Assembly (NCBI GenBank): GCA_947463975.1
Contig: CANHUW010000011.1
Location: 1 to 21,633, forward strand
DNA from: Bacteroidota bacterium
GTDB taxonomy: Bacteria; Bacteroidota; Bacteroidia; Chitinophagales; Chitinophagaceae
Reading direction: 5' to 3'
Length of the DNA: 21,633 bases
How positions within the stretch are numbered: the first letter of the stretch is position 1; every line of letters starts with the position of its first letter. The notes under the pieces were generated by a model. The model worked only from the letters and a program-made list of their open reading frames with translations, did not search any database and had not been told where the DNA came from. Shown here one piece after another: positions 6,746 to 14,190 of the stretch. Position numbers and translations under genes: made by a program.

Positions 6746-7111
6746 TTACAATATTACTTCACCTTCGATGGTTAATTCAGTTGGAAGTTTAGCGCCTGCA
6801 AATTTCACGGTAATTTTTTTCTTAAATACACCACTATAAGGTGCAGTATAAGTAATTTTAATGTTGCTTTTTTGGCCTTTTAACACTGGATCTTGTTTGT
6901 ATTCAGGAGTAGTACATCCACATTCTGCTTGTGCAAATTCAATTACCGCTGGTTTGTTACCTGTATTGGTGAAGCTAAAAATAACCGCTTTGTGAATGCC
7001 TTTTTTAATCTTTCCAAAATTGTGTATTGTCTTATCAAATTTGATGTCAGATTGCGCTTGTAAGCTGGTCAAAATCAATAAAAATGATACTATAAAAGTG
7101 ATTTTTTTCAT
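6746..7111 (-). CDS. Secreted DUF1573-family protein
   Basis: The protein has 121 residues with a signal peptide (MKKITFIVSFLLILTSLQAQ). The mature part matches DUF1573, a beta-sandwich Ig-like family common in Bacteroidota: DKTIHNFGKIKKG, then FSFTNTGNKPAVIEFAQAECGCTTP with the hallmark CGC (C65, C67), then IKITYTAPYSGVFKKKITV. The biochemical role of the family is not established. It is probably periplasmic or envelope-associated. It is the first gene of the minus-strand run and shares an intergenic region of about 105 bases with the divergent dehydrogenase gene. No strong -7 element is visible; TAAATTTA on the minus strand is one mismatch away. Confidence 0.88.
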   Translation of the reverse strand: MKKITFIVSFLLILTSLQAQSDIKFDKTIHNFGKIKKGIHKAVIFSFTNTGNKPAVIEFAQAECGCTTPEYKQDPVLKGQKSNIKITYTAPYSGVFKKKITVKFAGAKLPTELTIEGEVIL

Positions 7112-7117
7112 AAAATA

Positions 7118-7158
7118 TAGGGTTGCTTTTGTAGGGTAAATTTATTGAAAAAACCCTA
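7118..7158. promoter_or_regulatory. TAGGGT repeats in a divergent promoter region
   Basis: TAGGGTT (7118-7124), TAGGGT (7132-7137) and the inverted ACCCTA (7153-7158) lie between the DUF1573 start and the dehydrogenase start. The first two are direct copies 14 bases apart; the second and third form an inverted pair with a 15-base spacer. This could be an operator for a shared regulator. No regulator is identified. Confidence 0.3.
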
Positions 7159-7205
7159 ATTATTTGATTTTATCTATTTATCGACATTTTGTGCTTTTTG
7201 CACCT

Positions 7206-7213
7206 TATTTTTG
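7206..7213 (+). promoter_or_regulatory. -7 element upstream of the 2-oxoacid dehydrogenase E1
   Basis: TATTTTTG matches TAnnTTTG exactly. No TTTG/TTG is correctly spaced upstream (the nearest, at 7188-7191, is only 14 bases away), so the assignment is tentative. If used, transcription would start around 7218-7220. The ATG at 7218 would then be leaderless or cut off, and the in-frame ATG at 7254 would become the likely start. Confidence 0.4.
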
Positions 7214-7217
7214 TTGC

Positions 7218-9596
7218 ATGGAATCCCATTTAGAAGCCCAAAATAATGCTGATATGCTGTCTTTTGAAGCATTTCGTAGCTCTGTAATAGCAGATTACAG
7301 ATTGGCGCTTTTAAGTAGAGAGGTTAGTTTATTAGGAAGACGTGAAGTGCTTACTGGAAAAGCCAAGTTTGGTATTTTCGGAGATGGCAAAGAAGTGGCT
7401 CAAGTGGCCCTTGCTAAATATTTTCAAAAAGGAGATTTTAGAAGTGGTTATTATCGAGATCAAACAATGATGTTTGCATTAGGTGTTGCCAATGTAGAAA
7501 CTTATTTTTCACAATTATATGCCGATACTTTAAATGATCCATTTTGTGGTGGGAAAAACATGAATTCACATTTTTCAACACGCTTTGTTTTAGAAAATGG
7601 AGAATGGAATCATCTTACTGAGCAATATAATATTTCAACCGATATAGCTCCAACTGCTGGTCAAATGGCTAGAGGCTTGGGTTTGGCATTTGCTTCAAAA
7701 TGTTTTAGAAATGTTAAGGAACTGTCTTCGTTTAAGACATTAAGCGATCAAGGAAATGAAGTTTGTTTTTGCACCATTGGAGATGCAAGTACTTCTGAGG
7801 GACAATTTTGGGAGGTAGTCAATGCTGCAGGTGTTTTACAAGTACCCTTGGTGATTTTTGTATATGATGATGGATATGGCATTTCAGTTCCTACGAAATT
7901 TCAAACAACCAAAGGCTCCATATCTGAAGTATTGAAAGGTTTTGAAAAAGAGTCAGGCACCAACGGTATTCAAATATATAAAGTGAATGGTTGGGATTAT
8001 GCGGCTATGTGTGAAAAATTTGAATTGGGTATTGATTATGCTCGAACAACACATACGCCAGTTGTTTTTCATGTACAAGAATTAACACAACCTCAGGGGC
8101 ATTCCACCAGTGGTAGCCATGAAAGATACAAGTCTTCGGAAAGACTAGAGTGGGAGCGCGATTGGGATTGTAATAAGAAAATGAAAGAGTGGTTAATCTT
8201 AAATGAATTAACCACTGAAGAAGCATTAAATCAATTAGAGTCCGAGGTAAAGCAAGAAGTTAGAGCTGCAAAACAATTAGCATGGGACAAATATGTTAAT
8301 CCCATCAAACAAAAAGTGGACGAAGCTATTCAGTTAATTCAAACCAATATTAGTGATACTGAATGGGCATCAATTGCATCTATTTGTTCAGATTTAATCA
8401 ATAACAAAGAGCCTTTAAAAAGAGATATATTTAGAACAGTTCATTTGGTTTTGGAAACACTCCCTCAACATGCCAATGCAGCTTCGATCAATGCTTTTAT
8501 AAACGATTATCACGCTACAGAAGCCCCATTTTATGCTAAAGATTTGTATAATGAAGGTCCAAAGAGTACATTGAATGTTTCTGTGGAATCTGTGCAGTAT
8601 GCACCTGATGCGCCTATTGTAAATGGTTATGAAGTATTAAATCATTTCTTTGATGAATTGTTTGCAAGTAATCCAAAAGTATTTGCCTTTGGAGAAGATG
8701 TTGGAAATATTGGAGATGTGAACCAAGGTTTTGCTGGATTACAATTAAAACATGGGGAAGATCGGATTTTTGATACAGGTATTCGTGAGCAAACTATCAT
8801 GGGTCAAGCGCATGGGATGGCTTTAAGAGGATTGAGACCTATTGCGGAGATACAATATTTGGATTATTTAATTTATGGGCTACAAACTTTAACAGATGAT
8901 ATTGCGACTTTACATTACAGAAGCAATGGTATGCAAAGTAGTCCAGTAATTATAAGAACCAGAGGACACCGATTAGAAGGAATATTCCATAGCGGATCTC
9001 CCATGGGAATGATCATCAATTCTTTAAGAGGGATGCATGTATGTGTGCCAAGAAATATGGTACAAGCAGTAGGTATGTATAATACTTTATTAAGAGGCAA
9101 TGACCCAGCTTTATTAATCGAGTGTTTAAATGGGTACAGATTAAAAGAAAAAATGCCTTCTAATATTACCGAGTTTACAATTCCTTTAGGTAAGCCAGAA
9201 ATATTAAAAGATGGTGCTGATATCACTTTGGTATCTTATGGGTCTACTTTAAGAATTATACAAGATGCAGCAGAACGATTACAAATAATGGGAATTGATT
9301 GTGAGATTATAGATGTACAAACCTTATTGCCATTTGACATTAATCATATGATTGTTTCTTCTTTAAAGAAAACCAATCGTATTTTATTTATTGATGAAGA
9401 TGTGCCTGGGGGCGCAAGTGCATATATGTTCCAACAAGTTATTGAGATTCAGGGTGGCTATAGATACTTAGATGTTGCTGCAAGAACTTTAAGTGCAAAA
9501 GCACATCGTCCTGCCTATGCAAGTGATGGAGATTATTTCTCTAAACCCAATACAGAAGAAGTGATTAAAGTGGTTAATGAGATGATGGCAGAGTAG
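7218..9596 (+). CDS. 2-oxoisovalerate (branched-chain 2-oxoacid) dehydrogenase E1, alpha/beta fusion
   Basis: The protein has 792 residues from the ATG at 7218. The alpha half (about 13-400) carries LTGKAKFGIFGDGKEVAQVA, the thiamine diphosphate motif starting GDASTSEGQFW at 188 and YDDGYGISVPT, and HSTSGSHERY, which corresponds to the phosphorylation-loop region of E1 alpha. The beta half (from about 455) has FAFGEDVGNIGDVNQGFAG, DTGIREQTIMGQA, EIQYLDYL, and the transketolase C-terminal domain with DVQTLLPFD. It catalyses decarboxylation of branched-chain 2-oxoacids and transfer to lipoyl-E2, feeding branched-chain acyl-CoA for membrane fatty acids. Fused E1 subunits are common in Bacteroidota; in most other groups alpha and beta are separate genes. 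E2 and E3 are not in the window. The family usually begins near MLSFEAF, so the ATG at 7254 is an alternative start. An earlier in-frame TTG at 7164 is rejected. The 3' end overlaps the convergent small gene by 23 bases. Confidence 0.92.
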   Translation: MESHLEAQNNADMLSFEAFRSSVIADYRLALLSREVSLLGRREVLTGKAKFGIFGDGKEVAQVALAKYFQKGDFRSGYYRDQTMMFALGVANVETYFSQLYADTLNDPFCGGKNMNSHFSTRFVLENGEWNHLTEQYNISTDIAPTAGQMARGLGLAFASKCFRNVKELSSFKTLSDQGNEVCFCTIGDASTSEGQFWEVVNAAGVLQVPLVIFVYDDGYGISVPTKFQTTKGSISEVLKGFEKESGTNGIQIYKVNGWDYAAMCEKFELGIDYARTTHTPVVFHVQELTQPQGHSTSGSHERYKSSERLEWERDWDCNKKMKEWLILNELTTEEALNQLESEVKQEVRAAKQLAWDKYVNPIKQKVDEAIQLIQTNISDTEWASIASICSDLINNKEPLKRDIFRTVHLVLETLPQHANAASINAFINDYHATEAPFYAKDLYNEGPKSTLNVSVESVQYAPDAPIVNGYEVLNHFFDELFASNPKVFAFGEDVGNIGDVNQGFAGLQLKHGEDRIFDTGIREQTIMGQAHGMALRGLRPIAEIQYLDYLIYGLQTLTDDIATLHYRSNGMQSSPVIIRTRGHRLEGIFHSGSPMGMIINSLRGMHVCVPRNMVQAVGMYNTLLRGNDPALLIECLNGYRLKEKMPSNITEFTIPLGKPEILKDGADITLVSYGSTLRIIQDAAERLQIMGIDCEIIDVQTLLPFDINHMIVSSLKKTNRILFIDEDVPGGASAYMFQQVIEIQGGYRYLDVAARTLSAKAHRPAYASDGDYFSKPNTEEVIKVVNEMMAE

Positions 9597-9840
9597 ATAA
9601 ACTATATCCTTCTAGTCTCTGTGTTTGCTCAACCGATCCTAATCTAAACTTTACCGCAACCTTAGTTTGCTTTTGAATGAACCTTTCGGTATTGCAAAAA
9701 AATCCAGTTTTTGTAGTGTAATAATTCTCTGGCACTTTTAATGAAACACCCATGGTAAATTTATTAAAAGACGGCGCTACTGAATCTTTTATGGAAGGAG
9801 CTAAGTTAAAAGCAAATAATATCGTTGCAAATAGTTTCAT
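9574..9840 (-). CDS. Small secreted protein of unknown function, Bacteroidota type
   Basis: The protein has 88 residues. A short N-terminal hydrophobic stretch (MKLFATILFAFNL) looks like a signal peptide, though the cleavage site is unclear. The core KTGFFCNTERFIQKQTKVAVKFRLGSVEQTQRLEG matches, from memory, a conserved pattern in uncharacterised Bacteroidota proteins (KTGFFCKxExxxxKxTxxPxxFRLGSxxYxNxxEG). Its one cysteine is in that motif. It starts 1 base after the yebC stop on the same strand, so it is very likely translated from the yebC transcript. Its last 23 bases lie under the 3' end of the dehydrogenase gene. The function is unknown. The conserved motif and tight spacing argue for a real gene rather than an accidental reading frame. 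Confidence 0.7.
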   Translation of the reverse strand: MKLFATILFAFNLAPSIKDSVAPSFNKFTMGVSLKVPENYYTTKTGFFCNTERFIQKQTKVAVKFRLGSVEQTQRLEGYSLSTLPSSH

Positions 9841-9841
9841 A

Positions 9842-10564
9842 TTATCCCATATTATGGAAGACTTTATTCACGTCTTCGTCTTCTTCTAATCTTTCAATCA
9901 ACTTACTGATATCTTCTGCTTGCTCATCTGTTACTGGAACAGTAGTGGTAGGGATCCATTCTAGTTCTGCACTAATCACAGTCAACTTTTTTTCTTCCAA
10001 AGCTTTTTGCAAGCTTCCGAAATCAGCAAAAGCACATCTTAAAACTAGTATAGGGTTTCCATTATCGTCGTTACTTTCTCCTAATTCATCTAATCCATGG
10101 TCGATTAATTCTAATTCTAAATCATCCATCACCAATCCTTCAGGGTTTAATTTAAAAACACCCATTTTTTTGAATTGGAAACTTACGCTACCACTATTTC
10201 CCATGGATCCGCCACCTTTATTAAAATGACTTTTCACATTGGCAACTGTTCTAACATGGTTATCTGTAGCAGTTTCAACTAATAAAGCCACACCATGTGG
10301 TGCATATCCTTCATATAATATTTCTTCATAGTTGGAAGTGTCTTTACCCATCGCTCTTTTAATAGCCGCTTCCACTCTATCCTTAGGCATACCAGCACTT
10401 CTTGCGTTCTGATAACATCTTCTTAAAGCAGGATTCGTATCTGGGTCAGGTCCGGATGCTTTTACGGCAATAACAATTTCTTTACCAATTCGAGTAAATT
10501 GTTTTGCCATACGATCAAATCTTTTGAACATCGTGGCTTTTCTTACTTCAAATATCCTTCCCAT
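9842..10564 (-). CDS. yebC: YebC/PmpR/TACO1-family protein
   Basis: The protein has 240 residues from the ATG at 10564, beginning MGRIFEVRKATM, the form usual in Bacteroidota. Family landmarks are FTRIGKEIVIAVKASGPDPDTNPALRRC, ARSAGMPKDRVEAAIKRAMG, YEGYAPHGVALLVE, TDNHVRTVANVKSHFNKGGG and GSVSFQF. YebC-family proteins are cytoplasmic; some members are described as DNA-binding regulators (PmpR), and more recent work links them to ribosome function at difficult peptide sequences. A longer reading frame back to 10615 exists, but its extra 17 residues run through the permease terminator and past a -7 element, so it is rejected. The small secreted-protein gene follows after 1 base. Confidence 0.95.
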   Translation of the reverse strand: MGRIFEVRKATMFKRFDRMAKQFTRIGKEIVIAVKASGPDPDTNPALRRCYQNARSAGMPKDRVEAAIKRAMGKDTSNYEEILYEGYAPHGVALLVETATDNHVRTVANVKSHFNKGGGSMGNSGSVSFQFKKMGVFKLNPEGLVMDDLELELIDHGLDELGESNDDNGNPILVLRCAFADFGSLQKALEEKKLTVISAELEWIPTTTVPVTDEQAEDISKLIERLEEDEDVNKVFHNMG

Positions 10565-10584
10565 AATTTGTACATTTAAGTCAG

Positions 10585-10615
10585 CAAAAATAAGGCAAAA
10601 AAAATAGCCAGACAA
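10585..10615 (-). promoter_or_regulatory. Promoter of yebC
   Basis: On the minus strand TTG (10613-10615) is followed after 20 bases by TATTTTTG (10585-10592), an exact TAnnTTTG -7 element. Transcription would start near 10578, about 14 bases before the yebC ATG. The -33 part lies inside the hairpin of the upstream permease terminator. Confidence 0.55.
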
Positions 10616-10630
10616 TAAGGTCTGGCTATT
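10597..10630 (-). terminator. Rho-independent terminator of the APC permease gene
   Basis: AATAGCCAGAC (10603-10613) and GTCTGGCTATT (10620-10630) form a perfect 11-bp stem with a 6-base loop. On the minus strand it is followed by a T-run (complement of the A-tract 10597-10604). It lies 25 bases after the permease stop. Confidence 0.85.
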
Positions 10631-10655
10631 CCTATTAAATAAGCGAGTTATGTCT

Positions 10656-12146
10656 TTAATTTAATTTACTGTGCTTACGGCTGTATACGAAATACACCAA
10701 TAAACCCAATGCCATCCAAATAAAGGCTACTTTCAATGTTTGTGTATCCAATGCAAAAATCATTGCCAAGCAAATAATAGCACCTAAAACAGGAACCAAT
10801 GGAACCAATGGTGTTTTAAATGGTCTTTCCATTTCTGGTGATTTTACTCTTAAAATCCAAACTCCAATACTTACTAAAACAAAGGCAAATAAAGTACCAA
10901 ATGAAGTTAAATCACCTGCTACACTACCTGGTACAAATGCTGCGAAAGCACCAACAAAAACAAATAAGATCCAGTTGGACTTGTAGGGAGTTCTATACTT
11001 TGGATGTAAATCAGAGAATACTTTTGGTAATAAACCGTCATTCGCCATAGAGAAGAATACACGAGATTGACCCATTAACATTACTAAGATTACAGAAGAG
11101 AAGCCGGCTAAAATAGCAACCGTTACTGCCGTAGCTAACCAGCCATATCCTGTCATATAAGTAGATATAGCATAAGCCACAGAAGCTTCACGACCTTTTA
11201 AAGGATCAACGAAATCAGTCCAAGGTGCAACACCTGTTAACACGTGTCCGAATAAAATGTATAAAATAGTACATACTACCAATGAACCAAGAATTCCAAT
11301 GGGCATATCTCTTTTAGGATTCTTTGCTTCCTGAGCTGCAGTAGATACCGCGTCAAATCCAATGAATGCAAAGAATACAATAGCTGCACCACCTAATACA
11401 CCACCCCATCCATGTTTAAATACGCCTGAGTAATCAGCAATTACTTTGCCAGAAGCGTCCGTAACAGGAGCTTGATCTGCAGGAATTAAATATGGAGTAT
11501 GGTTTGCAGGATTGATAAACTTCCATCCAATAAAGATGAATAATAATACAATCGCCACTTTAATAAATACAATAATTGCGTTTACAATCGCAGATTCTTG
11601 TGTTCCTTTAATCAATAATAAAGTCAATAATAAAAGAATCACCAATGCAGGTGCATTCATGATACCATGATGAACAACGCCAGCAGCATCAGTCACAGAT
11701 TCAAAAGGAGAGTGGCTCCATTCATAAGGGATGCTTCCTCCCAGCAGCTTGTTTAAATATTCACTCCATGCAATAGATACTGTTGCAGCGCCTAAGGCAT
11801 ATTCCATAATTAAAGCCCAACCAATAATCCATGCAACGGTTTCGCCCATGGTTACATAAGAATAAGCATAAGCACTACCAGAGATAGGAATCATGGCAGC
11901 AAATTCAGCATAACATAAGCCCGCAAAAGCACAACCTATAGCAGCCACGATAAATGAAATGGTTACAGCAGGTCCAGCAGCTTGACCAGCAGCAGCAGCA
12001 GTTCTCACAAATAAGCCAGCACCAATAATAGCACCCACACCTAATGCGATCAAATTACCTGCGCCTAAAGTACGTTTAAGACCCTTGCCACCATCATCAG
12101 CTTGTGCAAGCATGGCAGACAAATCCTTTTTTCTAAATAAACTCAT
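10656..12146 (-). CDS. APC-superfamily amino acid permease (cationic amino acid transporter type)
   Basis: This 496-residue integral membrane protein has about 12 hydrophobic segments. The N-terminus carries the APC signature LGAGNLIALGVGAIIGAGLFV (first helix, about residues 27-47) with the unwound GAIIGAG substrate site. Further family marks are AGLCYAEFAAMIPISGSAYAY and FFAFIGFDAVSTAAQEAKNPKRDMP, and a C-terminus LRVKSPEMERPFKTPLVPLVP. The last two are typical of the CAT/YfnA-like branch, which takes up arginine, lysine or other amino acids across the inner membrane by proton coupling or exchange. The exact substrate is not determinable from sequence. It is transcribed alone, with a terminator just downstream, and divergently from the dicarboxylate symporter. 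The arginase a few genes away makes arginine an attractive but unproven substrate. Confidence 0.9.
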   Translation of the reverse strand: MSLFRKKDLSAMLAQADDGGKGLKRTLGAGNLIALGVGAIIGAGLFVRTAAAAGQAAGPAVTISFIVAAIGCAFAGLCYAEFAAMIPISGSAYAYSYVTMGETVAWIIGWALIMEYALGAATVSIAWSEYLNKLLGGSIPYEWSHSPFESVTDAAGVVHHGIMNAPALVILLLLTLLLIKGTQESAIVNAIIVFIKVAIVLLFIFIGWKFINPANHTPYLIPADQAPVTDASGKVIADYSGVFKHGWGGVLGGAAIVFFAFIGFDAVSTAAQEAKNPKRDMPIGILGSLVVCTILYILFGHVLTGVAPWTDFVDPLKGREASVAYAISTYMTGYGWLATAVTVAILAGFSSVILVMLMGQSRVFFSMANDGLLPKVFSDLHPKYRTPYKSNWILFVFVGAFAAFVPGSVAGDLTSFGTLFAFVLVSIGVWILRVKSPEMERPFKTPLVPLVPVLGAIICLAMIFALDTQTLKVAFIWMALGLLVYFVYSRKHSKLN

Positions 12147-12156
12147 AATGTTTGGT

Positions 12157-12199
12157 TTGATTTTAAATCAATTTATGTCGAAAAATAGCACTTTTTTCG
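12157..12199. promoter_or_regulatory. Two inverted repeats in the divergent transporter intergenic region
   Basis: The 111-base gap between the permease and the symporter holds TTGATTT-T-AAATCAA (12157-12171), a near-perfect palindrome with 7-base arms. It also holds CGAAAAA...TTTTTCG (12179-12185 and 12193-12199) with 7-base arms and a 7-base spacer. Both lie nearer the permease start. Operator sites for a shared regulator are possible. No convincing -33/-7 pair is seen; TATTTTTC on the minus strand at 12180-12187 is one mismatch from consensus. Confidence 0.3.
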
Positions 12200-12257
12200 C
12201 AAAATAGCCCGCCTTTTTTATGAAAATCTAGTCTTATATTGCATCACTAACAGACCT

Positions 12258-13505
12258 ATGAAAAAATCGAATCAACTCACCCTGTATATTGTTATTGCCA
12301 TGATAGCTGGTGCTATTTTGGGATACTATATACATGAGACCCAATCGGCAACCAGTATTGACTCTTTAGCTAAGAATTTAAAATTGTTGACGACGATCTT
12401 TTTAAGATTGGTACAAATGATTATTGCACCATTGGTATTTACTACATTGGTAGTAGGTATCGCTAAATTAGGAGATATTAAAACTGTTGGAAGAGTTGGA
12501 GGTAAGGCATTGCTTTGGTTTATTTCTGCATCTCTAATGAGTTTATTAATTGGCTTGGTGCTGGTAAATATATTTAAGCCAGGAGAAGGTATTGCATTGA
12601 CGAATGTAGATACTTCTGGTGCTGCTGAGTTAATGGGTAAGACACAATCATTTAGCTTGATCAATTTTGTGGAGCATGTATTTCCAAAAAGCATGATCGA
12701 AGCGATGGCAACTAATGAAATTTTACAAATTGTCATCTTCAGTATTTTCTTTGGCGTAGCAGCTGCTGCGATGGGAGATCATGCAAAGGGTTTAATCAAA
12801 GCATTTGACACCATTGCGCATATCATTTTAAAAATGGTAGGCTATGTAATGAATTTTGCACCTTTGGGTGTGTTTGGTGCAATCGCTGCAGTGATTGCAA
12901 CAAAAGGTTTAACCGTATTTATATTTTATGGTAAATATTTATTGTATTTCTTAGCTGGTATTGGTGTGTTATGGATAGTATTGTTGGGCGTTGGATTTAT
13001 CATTTTAGGTAAACGAGTTCCTTCTTTATTAAAACATATTTCAAGCCCATTGGTGATTGCATTTAGTACAACCAGTAGCGAAGCAGTGTTTCCGAAATTA
13101 ACTGAAGAGCTAGAGCGATTTGGTTGCAAGGATAAAATTGTTTCATTTATTCTGCCTTTGGGTTACTCCTTTAATTTGGATGGCAGTATGATGTATATGA
13201 CTTTCGCTAGTTTAGCCATTGCGCAAGCCTACGGAATTCATTTAGATATGGGTACCCAATTAACCATGTTATTGGTATTGATGTTAACGAGTAAGGGTAT
13301 CGCGGGTGTTCCAAGAGCTTCCTTGGTGGTGGTTACAGCAACTTGTGCCATGTTCAATATTCCACCAGAAGGAATTGCATTGATTTTGCCAATTGATCAT
13401 TTTTGCGATATGTTCAGAACTGCTACCAATGTATTGGGAAATAGTTTAGCGACTAGCGTTGTAAGTAAATGGGAGGGGTCTTTAGAATCGCCACAACAGT
13501 CATAA
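12258..13505 (+). CDS. Dicarboxylate/amino acid:cation symporter (DAACS/GltP-DctA family)
   Basis: This 415-residue membrane protein has the glutamate-transporter fold. The N-terminal helix is followed by LRLVQMIIAPLVFTTLVVGIAKLGD (about residues 49-73), then re-entrant loop HP1 with the serine-rich FSTTSSEAVFPKL, helix 7 with the cation-site motif YSFNLDGSMMYM, and HP2 with KGIAGVPRASLVVV. The helix-8 region DHFCDMFRTATNVLGNSLAT is also present. It imports glutamate, aspartate or C4-dicarboxylates with Na+ or H+ across the inner membrane. The arginine of the helix-8 DxxRTxxNV segment is present, which in the family correlates with acidic amino acid or dicarboxylate substrates. It heads a + strand run, with 9 bases to the DedA gene. 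Confidence 0.92.
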   Translation: MKKSNQLTLYIVIAMIAGAILGYYIHETQSATSIDSLAKNLKLLTTIFLRLVQMIIAPLVFTTLVVGIAKLGDIKTVGRVGGKALLWFISASLMSLLIGLVLVNIFKPGEGIALTNVDTSGAAELMGKTQSFSLINFVEHVFPKSMIEAMATNEILQIVIFSIFFGVAAAAMGDHAKGLIKAFDTIAHIILKMVGYVMNFAPLGVFGAIAAVIATKGLTVFIFYGKYLLYFLAGIGVLWIVLLGVGFIILGKRVPSLLKHISSPLVIAFSTTSSEAVFPKLTEELERFGCKDKIVSFILPLGYSFNLDGSMMYMTFASLAIAQAYGIHLDMGTQLTMLLVLMLTSKGIAGVPRASLVVVTATCAMFNIPPEGIALILPIDHFCDMFRTATNVLGNSLATSVVSKWEGSLESPQQS

Positions 13506-13514
13506 TTTATTTTC

Positions 13515-14189
13515 ATGCTAACATTTTTAGAAGTTTTTCATTGGAGTCAATTATTACAACCACAATTTTATATTGAACATGGTGGCTTGTGGTTAATTCT
13601 ATTTGTAGTATTTGCTGAGACTGGATTATTTGCAGGCTTTTTCTTACCTGGGGATAGTTTATTATTTGTCGCGGGTATTTATGCTGGTCCATTAGCTGCA
13701 GAAGTTATACCATCTTCAAATGAGTGGATCAATTTATTGGTGCTTACTGCTTTTATTTCAGTTGCCGGAATTTTAGGAAATTATGTAGGCTATACTTTTG
13801 GTAAAAAAGTAGGACCAACGATGTTTGACTGGAAAGAGAATTTGTTTTTCAAAAAGAAATATTTAATACAAGCACAAGAGTTTTACGATAAACATGGTGG
13901 ACGTGCAATTATTATAGCACGTTTTATTCCTATTGTAAGAACCTTTGCGCCCATCGTTGCAGGAATTGTGAATATGGATAAACAAAAATTCATGTACAAT
14001 AATGTAGTAGGATGTATTTTGTGGGTGACCAGCATGATATTTGGCGGACATTTTTTACAAACATGGATATTGGAGCATTTTCAATTTGATTTGAAGAAGC
14101 ATTTGGAAGTAATTGTTTTAGGTATTGTTTTTATTACTACCGCTCCTGTTATCATTAAAGTGATTACCCACCGTTCTAAAAAAGCGTAA
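13515..14189 (+). CDS. DedA-family membrane protein
   Basis: This 224-residue protein has the DedA (VTT/SNARE-associated) pattern. After an amphipathic N-terminus comes FAETGLFAGFFLPGDSLLFVAG (about residues 35-56), with the acidic residue and the FxPG re-entrant segment. Next is GILGNYVGYTFGKKVGP and then the conserved GRAIIIARFIPIVRTFAPIVAGI (about 129-151) with its arginine pair. Two hydrophobic C-terminal segments follow. DedA proteins act in the inner membrane; several are implicated in flipping undecaprenyl phosphate or phospholipids and in proton-motive-force homeostasis. The MFS gene starts 1 base after its stop, so the two are almost certainly cotranscribed and translationally linked. 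Confidence 0.92.
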   Translation: MLTFLEVFHWSQLLQPQFYIEHGGLWLILFVVFAETGLFAGFFLPGDSLLFVAGIYAGPLAAEVIPSSNEWINLLVLTAFISVAGILGNYVGYTFGKKVGPTMFDWKENLFFKKKYLIQAQEFYDKHGGRAIIIARFIPIVRTFAPIVAGIVNMDKQKFMYNNVVGCILWVTSMIFGGHFLQTWILEHFQFDLKKHLEVIVLGIVFITTAPVIIKVITHRSKKA

Positions 14190-14190
14190 G

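Noticed and set aside
7118..7158. TAGGGT hexamers as telomere-like repeats
   Set aside because: There are only three dispersed copies in mixed orientation in a bacterial intergenic region.
9590..9625. CAGAG...CTCTG hairpin at the E1/small-gene junction
   Set aside because: The stem is interrupted and the loop long; not comparable with the perfect stems elsewhere in the window.
9825..10229. A 134-codon + strand frame opposite yebC
   Set aside because: It has low-complexity Ser/Leu-rich translation fully antisense to a well-conserved gene.
10565..10615. N-terminal extension of yebC
   Set aside because: It would pass through the permease terminator and the yebC -7 element; the family starts at MGRIFEVRKATM.
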